DNA of 40,501 nt from an uncultured Lachnospiraceae bacterium (GTDB lineage: Bacteria > Bacillota > Clostridia > Lachnospirales > Lachnospiraceae), in contig CAJTNT010000034.1 in the NCBI GenBank assembly GCA_910577785.1, forward strand, positions 1 to 40,501. Reading direction: 5' to 3'. Shown here piece by piece: positions 7,891-15,543 of this stretch. Position 1 is the stretch's first letter, and every line of letters starts with the position of its first letter. Both the position numbers and the translations under genes were made by a program. Under the pieces are notes generated by a model. The model saw nothing but the letters and a program-made list of their open reading frames with translations. It searched no databases and was not told the origin of the DNA.

Positions 7891-8724
7891 CTAGCAAATT
7901 CCCATACGCCGGAATTCGTGATATATGCCATCCTCCCAGACGCTCTTGCAGACGGTATCTGCAATCCGCTTCAGTTCCTCGCATGCATTCCCCATTGCAA
8001 CGCTGAATCCTGCGGCCCTCATCATCTCATAATCGTTCATACTGTCTCCGAATGCAATGGTGTCCTCCCTGCCTGTTCCATAATGCTGGCAGACCATATC
8101 TATCCCCCTGCCCTTGTCTATCCCCCTAGGGATAATCTCCCCATTGTAACAGGATGTGCTGTCCCCATAAGGATGCACGACATAAGCGAAGCTGCTGCCC
8201 AGAGCCTCTTTGGTGGCCTCGACGGCCTCCAGGCTAGTGCTGGTAAAGCATATTTTGTACGCTCCCCTGCCGGGATAGGAATCATAGGGCAGGATGGGGA
8301 TTCCTGCCTCAATTTCTTTCTGCATCCGAATAAGCTCTGAATTTGCCGGGTCTGCCTTGGCTCCCCTAAGGAGGGATTCCATCTGCGGATCCGTAAAAAT
8401 CCCCTCCGGGCTTTCAATCCTGCAGTAGATGCCATGGCTGTGAAATACGGCAAGGCATTCCTGGATAATTTCTTCCGAAAGGATGCTGTCAAACAGTACC
8501 TTCCCTTCTACTTCCACATGGCTGCCCGCGCTGGCAATAATGCCGTCAAAACCCACACTGAGGATGTCGCTGCCGATAATCGGCATGTTCCTGCCCGTGC
8601 ATAGAAAAACTTTATGGCCATTTCCCCTAGCGCCCTGTATCGCTTTTGCTGCAAGGGCGCTAGGTTCCGCCATAGCTGCAACCAATGTGCCGTCAATGTC
8701 TAAAAAAATAAGTTTCTGATTCAT
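7891..8724 (-). CDS. Cof-type HAD-IIB sugar/nucleotide phosphatase
   Basis: A 277-residue haloacid-dehalogenase superfamily hydrolase. The nucleophile motif DIDGTL gives Asp9 and Asp11; a TG pair in LCTGRN is motif II; the lysine in RGIDKGRGI is motif III; and GDSMNDYEMM is motif IV. The IIB cap lies between motifs II and III. This family dephosphorylates sugar phosphates, FMN or other small phosphoesters; the natural substrate cannot be inferred. The ATG follows GGGAGAATAGGC. It is divergent from the truncated AraC region and upstream of ptsH on the same strand, 237 bases away, with no obvious terminator between. Confidence 0.88.
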   Translation of the reverse strand: MNQKLIFLDIDGTLVAAMAEPSALAAKAIQGARGNGHKVFLCTGRNMPIIGSDILSVGFDGIIASAGSHVEVEGKVLFDSILSEEIIQECLAVFHSHGIYCRIESPEGIFTDPQMESLLRGAKADPANSELIRMQKEIEAGIPILPYDSYPGRGAYKICFTSTSLEAVEATKEALGSSFAYVVHPYGDSTSCYNGEIIPRGIDKGRGIDMVCQHYGTGREDTIAFGDSMNDYEMMRAAGFSVAMGNACEELKRIADTVCKSVWEDGIYHEFRRMGIC

Positions 8725-8825
8725 GCCTATTCTCCCGAACTCTATTTTATCGCATATAGCAAAATTTTTCCATCCCTAAATGTGCAAAAAATGAAATTTT
8801 TGGGATAGCCATGCCGGAGCCATTT

Positions 8826-8966
8826 CTATTTACAGACGGCAACAGCTTTTTTGCTGACGTCTATTGTTACAGGAGCTGTCTTTTTCAGGTGTTTCTCTTC
8901 TGGCAAATCGGTGAAGATCATGGGAATTGTGGTGTCATAGCCTGCTTTTTCGATCTGCGCTTTGTG
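8826..8966 (-). pseudogene. C-terminal tail of an unidentified gene
   Basis: A minus-strand open frame reads like genuine protein (IPMIFTDLPEEKHLKKTAPV, then TIDVSKKAVAVCK) and stops at 8826. Its upstream part loses sense at about 8966, exactly where the plus-strand AraC homology begins. Only about 46 residues remain. I do not recognise the family. It is best read as one side of a deletion junction. Confidence 0.4.
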
Positions 8967-9518
8967 ATTAAGGTAAAGGGCTATCTGGAACGGACACGCT
9001 TTGGGCAAGATCTGACGCTGCATTATGGGGAGGATGAAGCATTGCGGCTCTGCCATGAGCAGATGTTTGAGGCAGGCCAGCTGCCCCGGAACCGTGATCT
9101 GCGGATGAACAGCATTATGTACGAATACCTTTTCCTTCTGGCAGAGAAATTCCCCAATGAAGGCATTGCCTGTGATGAGAAGAAATCAGACTATGCGGAA
9201 GAGGCGCTGAACTTTATCGAAAGCAATTACTGTGACCCCATCACCATCCAGGATATTGCCGACCACCTGAATATTAACCGCTCTTACCTGCACCGGGTAT
9301 TTAAGGCCTTTACCGGGATTTCGATTCAGAATTACCTACTGGATTACCGCATACGGCAGGCCTGCATCCTGCTCCGAAGCACGGAACTGTCCGTGCGGGC
9401 GATTGCCCACGCGGTGAGCTATGCAGACCCACTGTACTTTTCCAGGCTGTTCCACCAGAAAAAGGGAATCAGCCCCAGCAGTTACCGCAAGGCAGCATCC
9501 CCGCCTGTCAGGCCATAG
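8967..9518 (+). pseudogene. AraC-family transcriptional regulator, N-terminally truncated
   Basis: From about 8967 the plus strand encodes an AraC regulator: the end of the sensor domain (KVKGYLERTRFGQD) and a linker, then a complete DNA-binding domain with two helix-turn-helices (ITIQDIADHLNINRSYLHRV and LSVRAIAHAVSYADPLYFSR), ending at 9518. Full-length relatives have about 100 more residues forming a cupin sensor, which is missing. The frame continues open to an ATG at 8811, but that part resembles no AraC domain, has no ribosome binding site and overlaps a remnant on the other strand. A shorter protein from an internal start could still bind DNA without sensing its ligand. The 3' end overlaps the convergent yjbR-like gene by 37 bases. 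Confidence 0.7.
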
Positions 9519-9826
9519 CTTTCTTCTATCATCCGCCGTATTTCCTGCTCTGGCACACTCCCGTCTAGGATAATGGAGTTCCAATGCTCCTTATTTAAGT
9601 GGTAGGCAGGAACCACAGATGGATAGGCCTGCCGCCAGAAATCCCTCCATTCCGGGTCGCATTTCACATTGACCCATACATGCCCTTCCCTATGGAAAAT
9701 CCAGGCAAACACCTTCCGGTTCCCCTTATGCCGCATCACGCACCAATTAGGGTCATGGAAGGGATAATCCTCATATACCTCCCGGAAGGTCAGGCAATAT
9801 GCAACGACATCCTTCTTTTCTATCAT
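9482..9826 (-). CDS. MmcQ/YjbR-family (DUF419) protein
   Basis: A 114-residue protein starting at the ATG at 9826 five bases after GGAGGG; an upstream in-frame start at 9862 lacks a site. Features of the YjbR double-wing fold are visible: EVYEDYPF near the start, KVFAWI in the middle, VNVKCDPE followed by a region with tyrosines, and a C-terminal LDGSVPEQEIRRMIEESY. The family is small and cytoplasmic and is thought to bind DNA or small ligands; no enzymatic activity is established. It converges on the truncated araC gene. Confidence 0.8.
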   Translation of the reverse strand: MIEKKDVVAYCLTFREVYEDYPFHDPNWCVMRHKGNRKVFAWIFHREGHVWVNVKCDPEWRDFWRQAYPSVVPAYHLNKEHWNSIILDGSVPEQEIRRMIEESYGLTGGDAALR

Positions 9827-9900
9827 AATACCCTCCCTAATGATTAAAACCTGATTCTTCATACTTCTATTCTTTGCCGCTTGTTCTCCTTAGCTTCCCC

Positions 9901-10596
9901 CTATATACTAATCCTCTCAATTTCCGGATACTCCCCTACCAGGTCTGCCAGACGGTAGAGTTCCTTCCCCTTCGATGTCCGCACCAGCATTCCCAACTGT
10001 ATGCATCCCCCTCTCTGCCGGACCCGGAACTTAAGAATTTTACAGCCATACGTCTGCTCCAGCTCCTCCTGGATCCGCTCCCCCACCGTGCTGCCAGGAA
10101 TATTAATATACTCCACCTCGATCTCATACACGTCCTTGATGACCCGCGAAACTTTGCCCTGCCTTCCAAGGAAGATCTCTACCATTACAACAACAGCCGT
10201 TGTGATAATGCCCACGATATACAGCCCGGCGCCCATGGCCATCCCCACGCCCAGGGTCGCCCAGATTCCCGCTGAAGTCGTCACGCCGCTGACGTTCTTA
10301 TCCCTGGAAAAAATAATCCCAGATCCCAGGAAGCCAATGGCCGCCACGGTGCCTGCCGCTATCCTGGCCGGATCTACCCGCACAAATTCCCCTACCACAT
10401 CCTGGAACCCATACTTTGACAGCACAGTCATCAAAGCGGAGGACACCGCCACAATCACATGCGTCCGCAGCCCCGCCGACTTCTTGCGGCTCTCCCTCTC
10501 ATAGCCAATCATGCCCCCGCAGGCTCCTGCCAGTAAAATCCGCACAATCCACTCCAGCTGCTGCATGACTTCCGCCTTATTTAAGTAAGCTCCCAT
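9901..10596 (-). CDS. MgtC/SapB-family membrane protein
   Basis: A 231-residue inner-membrane protein. About four to five hydrophobic segments fill residues 15-145 (IVRILLAGACGGMIGYERE, VIVAVSSALMTVL, IAAGTVAAIGFLGSGIIF, AGIWATLGVGMAMGAGLY, then VGIITTAVVVMV). The signature GYERESRKKSAGLRTH and the GFLGSG-IIF loop are typical of MgtC/SapB. The soluble C-terminus (about 150-231) resembles an ACT-like domain. In other bacteria MgtC helps growth at low magnesium and modulates the F-type ATPase; most gut Clostridia homologues are untested. It stands alone, with terminators or gaps on both sides. Confidence 0.88.
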   Translation of the reverse strand: MGAYLNKAEVMQQLEWIVRILLAGACGGMIGYERESRKKSAGLRTHVIVAVSSALMTVLSKYGFQDVVGEFVRVDPARIAAGTVAAIGFLGSGIIFSRDKNVSGVTTSAGIWATLGVGMAMGAGLYIVGIITTAVVVMVEIFLGRQGKVSRVIKDVYEIEVEYINIPGSTVGERIQEELEQTYGCKILKFRVRQRGGCIQLGMLVRTSKGKELYRLADLVGEYPEIERISI

Positions 10597-10639
10597 AGCG
10601 CCTCCTTTCCTGCTGATTCCTTCGCCACTCTCTTTGTGG

Positions 10640-10670
10640 AAAAAGCCCCCCGCCGTATGGCGAAGGGCTT
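10640..10670 (-). terminator. Terminator after fbp
   Basis: On the minus strand AAGCCCTTCGCC pairs with GGCGGGGGGCTT around the loop ATAC and is followed by TTTTTCC. It lies 20 bases past the fbp stop and separates fbp from the mgtC-like gene. Confidence 0.85.
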
Positions 10671-10690
10671 AACCTTATGCATAGCCATCC

Positions 10691-12649
10691 TTACTGACGC
10701 TCCACAATTGTACCCTCCCGGTAGGCGCGCAGCAACTTTTCCAGATCCTCAATATTTTCCCTGATTTCCTCGCCAATGTCCGTATCTGACACCGTAATCC
10801 GCCGGTTGGAATGGTGAACCAGCATCATATGGGAATGGATGTCGCTCCCATCCTGCACTGCCTTCTCCACCGATTCAAAGGGTTCATGCGCCGCCAGCAG
10901 CAGCCCGTAAGAATTGTAAATTAAAGTATACCCGGCAATCCCTGTCTTGGACTGATAGGCCTTTGAAAACCCGCCATCAATTATTAAGAGCTTGCCCCCG
11001 CATTTCACGGGCGATTCCCCGCGCTTCGTCTCCACCGGCACATGGCCGTTGATAATGTGGGCGTCCTCCTGCTGGGAGAGGCCAAATTCCTCCAAAATCT
11101 TATTTACAATCTCTTCCTGCTCCAGCAGGCGGTAATAAGGGTTCTTCGGCTCCTTGTGCGTCTCCTTGTCGGCAATAAAATACCGTTCAAAGGTGGTCAT
11201 CTTAGACTTGCCAAACACCGGCGAATTGGCATTTTTCCAGATAAACCAGAGAATATCCAGCCCCTTCTGCTTCTCCTCGGGATCAATGGAATAGTAGCCC
11301 TTCCTGGCATAATTCTCCAGCACATCATACAGTTCCCTGCCGCTGTACGCCTGCCCGAACACCCGCACCTTCTTGAAGCTGCCGTCTTCATTAAAAGGCA
11401 CACATCCATGGTAGAGCAAATTGCCATTGTATACCTTATAGAGGCTGCCCTTGGTATACAGGAAGCGCACATGCTCCTGCAGCTTCCCACAGTTGACGAA
11501 TGCCGTCACCAGCCGTTCCACCACTTCTGCCTCTTCTGGGCTCAGCTGGTACGGATGCTCCTTGTCAAACGTCGGGAAACTGGTATCCTTCAGTGGGTAC
11601 GTCTTCCCCTCTACTTCCACCGTGCCCTTCTCCAGATCCATCTTGTCCAACAGCAGGCGGTGTTCCATCTGAAATTCTGGCCGCCTGTGGATGAGCTGCC
11701 CCTCCAGCTTAAACTGGATCATGGCAATCGCCTTATGCATCTTCTGATCCAGAGCCGCATCCTTGACGTCATACTCTTCCTCCCGGTAGTCCAAATGGAA
11801 TACCTCGCACGGATCCTGCCCATAGGTCGTCAGGGCAAACTTTGCAAGTGGGATTAAATTAATCCCATACCCATCCTCGAGCGTATTGAGGTTGCCATAT
11901 TTGGCAGAAATACGGATGACATTGGCAATGCAGGCCGGATTCCCTGCCGCCGCCCCCATCCACAGCACATCATGGTTCCCCCACTGGATATCCACCGAAT
12001 GGTGCTTCATCAGCGTATCCATAATCAGGTTTGGGTAAGGCCCCCTGTCATAAATATCGCCTACCACATGCAGATGATCCACCACCAGACGCCGGATGAG
12101 GTTGCAGAACGCCACCACCAATTCCCCCGCCCGCCCCGTGCGGATCACGGAATTGATAATCTCATTGTAATACGCCTCCTGGTCGGACACATCTGGGCGC
12201 CCCGTCAAAAGCTCCTCAATCACATAGGCAAAATCTTTGGGCAGCGCCTTACGCACCTTTGACCGCGTATACTTGGAGGACGCATTCTTGCAGACTCGGA
12301 TTAGCCGGTATAACGTCACCTTATACCAGTCCTCCATATTCTCTTCCTGCTTCAGCACCTGTTTGAGCTTCAGCTTTGGGTAATAAATTAACGTAGCCAT
12401 CCCTTTTTTCTCGGCAATTGACAGGCTATTGCTAAATTCTTCTTCAATCTTACGTTTAATTGCCCCGGAGCCGTTTTTCATAATATGCCGGAACTGGTCA
12501 TACTCCCCATGGATATCGGTAATAAAATGCTCCGTCCCCTTTGGCAGGCTTAAAATGGCCTGCAGGTTGATAATCTCCGTTGCTGCCAGCGGAATCGTCG
12601 GATATTGTTTTGCCAAACTCTTTAAATACCTGATTTCTCCTGTCTCCAT
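10691..12649 (-). CDS. fbp: Fructose-1,6-bisphosphatase, class III
   Basis: A 652-residue gluconeogenic phosphatase that removes the C1 phosphate from fructose 1,6-bisphosphate. It belongs to the manganese-dependent Firmicutes class III, which is unrelated to the usual class I enzyme and has a metallophosphatase core. Metal-binding motifs are TDIHGEYD (44-51), GDIYDRGP (197-204) and GNHD (224-227), and later histidines lie in INGHVPVE. Length matches the family (640-670). It follows dapB by 88 bases on the same strand; a weak hairpin just upstream (GCTGC/GCAGC, then ATTTT, around 12690-12715) could partly separate them. Confidence 0.95.
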   Translation of the reverse strand: METGEIRYLKSLAKQYPTIPLAATEIINLQAILSLPKGTEHFITDIHGEYDQFRHIMKNGSGAIKRKIEEEFSNSLSIAEKKGMATLIYYPKLKLKQVLKQEENMEDWYKVTLYRLIRVCKNASSKYTRSKVRKALPKDFAYVIEELLTGRPDVSDQEAYYNEIINSVIRTGRAGELVVAFCNLIRRLVVDHLHVVGDIYDRGPYPNLIMDTLMKHHSVDIQWGNHDVLWMGAAAGNPACIANVIRISAKYGNLNTLEDGYGINLIPLAKFALTTYGQDPCEVFHLDYREEEYDVKDAALDQKMHKAIAMIQFKLEGQLIHRRPEFQMEHRLLLDKMDLEKGTVEVEGKTYPLKDTSFPTFDKEHPYQLSPEEAEVVERLVTAFVNCGKLQEHVRFLYTKGSLYKVYNGNLLYHGCVPFNEDGSFKKVRVFGQAYSGRELYDVLENYARKGYYSIDPEEKQKGLDILWFIWKNANSPVFGKSKMTTFERYFIADKETHKEPKNPYYRLLEQEEIVNKILEEFGLSQQEDAHIINGHVPVETKRGESPVKCGGKLLIIDGGFSKAYQSKTGIAGYTLIYNSYGLLLAAHEPFESVEKAVQDGSDIHSHMMLVHHSNRRITVSDTDIGEEIRENIEDLEKLLRAYREGTIVERQ

Positions 12650-12737
12650 CTTCCTAAACCCCCTGATAAACTGTATTTTATCCTAAAATCGCAGCTGCTC
12701 CGTACCGCAGCCTCTTGCCAAAATCCATGCGAAACCG

Positions 12738-13499
12738 CTATTTTCCTGCAATCACATCTGCCATACTATACTTGCCTGCCGGCTTTCCGGCCAGAAACTT
12801 GGCCGCCTCTACCGCCCCTTTGCCAAAAATGGCCTTGGAATATGCGGTATGCTTAATCTCAATCACCTCGTCTGTGCCGGCAAAAATCACTTCATGCTCT
12901 CCGACAATGTTCCCCCCGCGCACGGCCTGGATGCCAATCTCATACTTCTCCCGCTTCTTCCTCTCCTGCGTCCTGTCGTACTGATAGGCATATTCCTGCC
13001 CCAATGCCGCATTCATCGCATCCGCCAGCGCCAGCGCCGTCCCACTGGGCGCATCCACCTTCTGGTTGTGGTGCTTCTCAACAATCTCCATGTCAAACCC
13101 TGCAGGCGCCAGTACCTTCGCCGCTTTCTGCAACAGATCCAGCAGCATATTAATCCCCAGTGACATATTGGCCGACTTCAGCACTGCCACCTGCCTGCCA
13201 GCTTCCTCTACCCTGGCCAGCTGCGCCTCGCTCAGCCCTGTCGTACACAGGACTACCGGCACCTGGCGCGCCACGCAGTAATCCAGCAGCTTGTCCACTG
13301 CGGGAGCCGCCGCAAAATCCACTACCACATCTGCCTCTACCTTGCATTCCTCAATATTGGGAAATACGGGGTAGGGGTTCTCCTTCCCTGTATAGGGATC
13401 GACGCCTGCCACAATCTCAATTTCTTCATCCGCCCTGCAGATTTCTGAAATTACCTGGCCCATTTTGCCGTTGCACCCATGCATGATCATCCTCACCAT
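12738..13499 (-). CDS. dapB: 4-hydroxy-tetrahydrodipicolinate reductase
   Basis: Reduces HTPA, the product of DapA, to tetrahydrodipicolinate with NAD(P)H in lysine and diaminopimelate synthesis. The 253 residues begin with the nucleotide-binding loop GCNGKMGQ and carry the family signature EKHHNQKVDAPSGTA, with the catalytic histidine and lysine. The ATG lies eight bases after GGAGG. It is the third gene of the riboswitch-controlled operon, 155 bases after dapA, with a strong hairpin in between. Confidence 0.96.
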   Translation of the reverse strand: MVRMIMHGCNGKMGQVISEICRADEEIEIVAGVDPYTGKENPYPVFPNIEECKVEADVVVDFAAAPAVDKLLDYCVARQVPVVLCTTGLSEAQLARVEEAGRQVAVLKSANMSLGINMLLDLLQKAAKVLAPAGFDMEIVEKHHNQKVDAPSGTALALADAMNAALGQEYAYQYDRTQERKKREKYEIGIQAVRGGNIVGEHEVIFAGTDEVIEIKHTAYSKAIFGKGAVEAAKFLAGKPAGKYSMADVIAGK

Positions 13500-13590
13500 G
13501 ATTTGTTCCTCCTGTCTGTACCTGATACTATTTTTCGCAATGTAGCCCTTTCCAAATGCAATCTTTTGCAGTTTATTCTTCCCTTATAGC

Positions 13591-13636
13591 GGCAGATGAA
13601 ACGCTGCGGAACAAAAATCCGCACGTTCCATCTGCC
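13591..13636 (-). other. Stable hairpin in the dapA-dapB spacer
   Basis: GGCAGATGGAACG-TGCGGA pairs with TCCGCAGCGTTTCATCTGCC on the minus-strand RNA with one bulge and one G-U pair, around a loop of ATTTTTGT type. No U-run follows, so it is probably not a terminator. It could protect the dapA message or lower dapB output. Confidence 0.6.
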
Positions 13637-13654
13637 TCCCTCTGGTAAGATGCC

Positions 13655-14545
13655 TTATTTCACTTTGATTCCAAATTCCCTCATTGCTTTCGCCAGCCGC
13701 TCCACATTATGCGGCTCCATCCTGCCAAGCGGCGCCCGCAGGGAGCCTACGTCCCATCCCATCAGATCCATAGCCGCCTTCACGGGAATTGGGTTTACCT
13801 CACAGAACAGCGCATCCACCAGCGGGATTGCCTGAAGCTGCATTTTGAGAGCCTCTGCCTGTTCTCCTTCTAGGTACTTTGTTACCATATCATGTGTAAA
13901 TTTCGGCGCTACATTGGAAAGCACAGAAATTACGCCAATCCCGCCGCAGGCCAGCAGAGGAATCACCTGGCCGTCTTCCCCGGAATATAGGTCGAACTCC
14001 CCTTCCACCTGCTCCATCAGTTTCAGCGTGTAGGAGATATCGCCTACCGCATCCTTCATGCCGACAATCAAGTCCACGTCCCGTGCCAGGGCTGCCGCCG
14101 TTTCTGGCGCAATCTTGCACCCTGTCCTTCCCGGCACATTGTATAATAAGATGGGGATATCAACATTTTTGGCAATCTCTGTGTAATGGCTGATTAAGCC
14201 TTTCTGTGTTGCCTTATTATAATAAGGAGTCACCACCAACAGCCCGTCTGCCCCCACCTTCTGCGCCTGCTGTGAAAGCTTTACGGCTGTCTGCGTACAG
14301 TTCGAGCCCGTTCCGGCAATTACCGGGATCCTCTTCTTCACGATGGATACGGCCGCCTTAACCACTTCCACATGCTCTTCCTCTGTCAGCGTTGAAGCCT
14401 CACCCGTTGTCCCAGTGATAATAATGCTGTCAGTCTCATTCGCAATCTGATCCTCTATTAACTCTGCCAGCTTGTCATAATTTACTTCCAGGTTCTCTTT
14501 CATCGGCGTAACCAGCGCCACGCCTGCTCCTTTAAAAATTGCCAT
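13655..14545 (-). CDS. dapA: 4-hydroxy-tetrahydrodipicolinate synthase
   Basis: Condenses pyruvate with aspartate semialdehyde, the first committed step towards diaminopimelate and lysine. The 296-residue TIM-barrel protein shows GTTGEAST (45-52), PYYNKA (107-112), Tyr135 in LYNVPGR and the Schiff-base lysine Lys164 in VGMKDAVGD. Its ATG follows GGAGG by eight bases. It lies downstream of a lysine riboswitch and a small unknown gene, so transcription should fall when lysine is plentiful. Confidence 0.97.
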   Translation of the reverse strand: MAIFKGAGVALVTPMKENLEVNYDKLAELIEDQIANETDSIIITGTTGEASTLTEEEHVEVVKAAVSIVKKRIPVIAGTGSNCTQTAVKLSQQAQKVGADGLLVVTPYYNKATQKGLISHYTEIAKNVDIPILLYNVPGRTGCKIAPETAAALARDVDLIVGMKDAVGDISYTLKLMEQVEGEFDLYSGEDGQVIPLLACGGIGVISVLSNVAPKFTHDMVTKYLEGEQAEALKMQLQAIPLVDALFCEVNPIPVKAAMDLMGWDVGSLRAPLGRMEPHNVERLAKAMREFGIKVK

Positions 14546-14676
14546 ATTATCTTCCTCCTTCTAAAACTATATTTTTTATAATCTGGCACAGCCTCCCATT
14601 AATTCCTTCTGGATGTGTGCCGCCCAATCTCTAGGGACAGTTCCTTACCTGCTGAAACCAAAGACCAGCGCAGGAT

Positions 14677-14925
14677 TTACAATAGGCCCTGGCCTCCAGC
14701 CATCATAAGCGCCATAAGCTGATCCCGGCGCACGGCATCCTGTGTGCCTTTGGCATCGGACGCTTTTGCATCAAGCTCTATCTTGCTGGCCGCCTGCATC
14801 AGCCTTTCCCTAAAATCTTTTTCCTCCTGCTCCGCCTTGGCCGCCCGCCGCTCTGCATTCGCCTGGAACTGCAGACGCAGGGCATTTTCCATAGAATCAA
14901 ACACCTTCTTCATACCTGTCTCCAT
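14677..14925 (-). CDS. Small hypothetical protein, first gene of the lysine-controlled operon
   Basis: An 82-residue protein that starts at the ATG at 14925, five bases after GGAGG; an in-frame start at 14949 precedes the ribosome binding site and is unlikely. It is very rich in Ala, Glu, Lys and Gln (QANAERRAAKAEQEEKDFRE) and predicted to be a long amphipathic helix, perhaps a coiled coil, followed by a hydrophobic, Met/Gly-rich end (QLMALMMAGGQGLL). No signal peptide. No family recognised. Its place between the riboswitch and dapA means it is expressed with diaminopimelate synthesis. Confidence 0.65.
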   Translation of the reverse strand: METGMKKVFDSMENALRLQFQANAERRAAKAEQEEKDFRERLMQAASKIELDAKASDAKGTQDAVRRDQLMALMMAGGQGLL

Positions 14926-15093
14926 ACTATCCTCCTTGTAATATTTCATCTCCCGCGAAAGGAATCCCCTGTGGCTACATTGCCCATGGGAATCCTTTCT
15001 GCCACAAGTACCCAGCCATATAATTTCCAGTATATGCAGCCACCTTAGCTTTTGCCCTGCCTATTGCCAAAATTCTCGCAACTGCTGCCTATA

Positions 15094-15121
15094 AGAAAAG
15101 CCGACTTAGACAAGCCGGCTC
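15094..15121 (-). terminator. Attenuator terminator of the lysine riboswitch
   Basis: On the minus strand AGCCGGC (15114-15120) pairs with GTCGGCT (15099-15105) around TTGTCTAA, followed by TTTTC. It lies about 20 bases after the aptamer, where lysine binding would favour its formation. Confidence 0.85.
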
Positions 15122-15139
15122 AAGATTCCCACAACTCCC

Positions 15140-15306
15140 TGATAGCGCCCCATCTAAGTATAAGATGACAGTCATATAATTCTTCATCATATGCCCAAGG
15201 CCCCTCCCGCTGGAAAAGGTGCCTTTCGGCGCGTTCCCCTTTCAGTTATCATCCCCTGTGCCTGCCACATCCGATAAATTACTCATGAACCGCGCAACCT
15301 CTATCA
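15140..15306 (-). ncRNA. Lysine riboswitch (L box) aptamer
   Basis: Minus-strand RNA with the conserved blocks of the L box in order: GATAGAGGTTGCGC at the 5' end, then CATGAGTAATTT, GAAAGGGGAACGCGCCGAA in the middle, GACTGTCA and finally GGGGCGCTATCAGGG. The closing helix is TGATAG with CTATCA. Compared by memory with the Bacillus subtilis lysC leader the blocks align in order and spacing. With the promoter upstream and a terminator downstream, binding of lysine should stop transcription of the small gene, dapA and dapB. Confidence 0.88.
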
Positions 15307-15327
15307 AACTATTATTTTATTAAAGCT

Positions 15328-15356
15328 ACTATAGCATTTCCCCTCCTCAAAGTCAA
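15328..15356 (-). promoter_or_regulatory. Sigma-A promoter of the dap operon
   Basis: On the minus strand TTGACT (15351-15356) and TATAGT (15328-15333) are exactly 17 bases apart. Transcription would begin about 20 bases before the riboswitch aptamer. Confidence 0.85.
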
Positions 15357-15427
15357 CAGCTAAAATCGCCCCTCACTCCTGAATATAGCAACATCATCTC
15401 CTCTATATTGCGCATCCTTCCTACGCA

Positions 15428-15456
15428 TAAAAGAGATACCCATAAGGTATGTTCTC
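15428..15456 (-). terminator. Likely terminator of the polysaccharide gene cluster
   Basis: On the minus strand GAGA-AC-ATACC pairs with GGTAT-CTC and is followed by TCTTTTAT. It lies about 90 bases after the glycosyltransferase stop at 15544 and before the dap promoter. The stem is short (about nine pairs with a bulge), so the call is moderate. Confidence 0.45.
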
Positions 15457-15543
15457 AAACTGTAACACTTTCCAACCCACTTCCTCAGCGGCTCGTATAG
15501 CCACCCCCTCCCATCCCCTTATAAAAAGTAATACAAACAGCAC

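Noticed and set aside
7781..7984. Minus-strand ORF overlapping the end of the Cof phosphatase
   Set aside because: Out-of-frame shadow rich in Trp and Cys with no ribosome binding site.
8811..8966. N-terminal part of the AraC protein as a real coding region
   Set aside because: The frame is open but has no ribosome binding site and no AraC sensor motifs, and it overlaps meaningful sequence on the minus strand.
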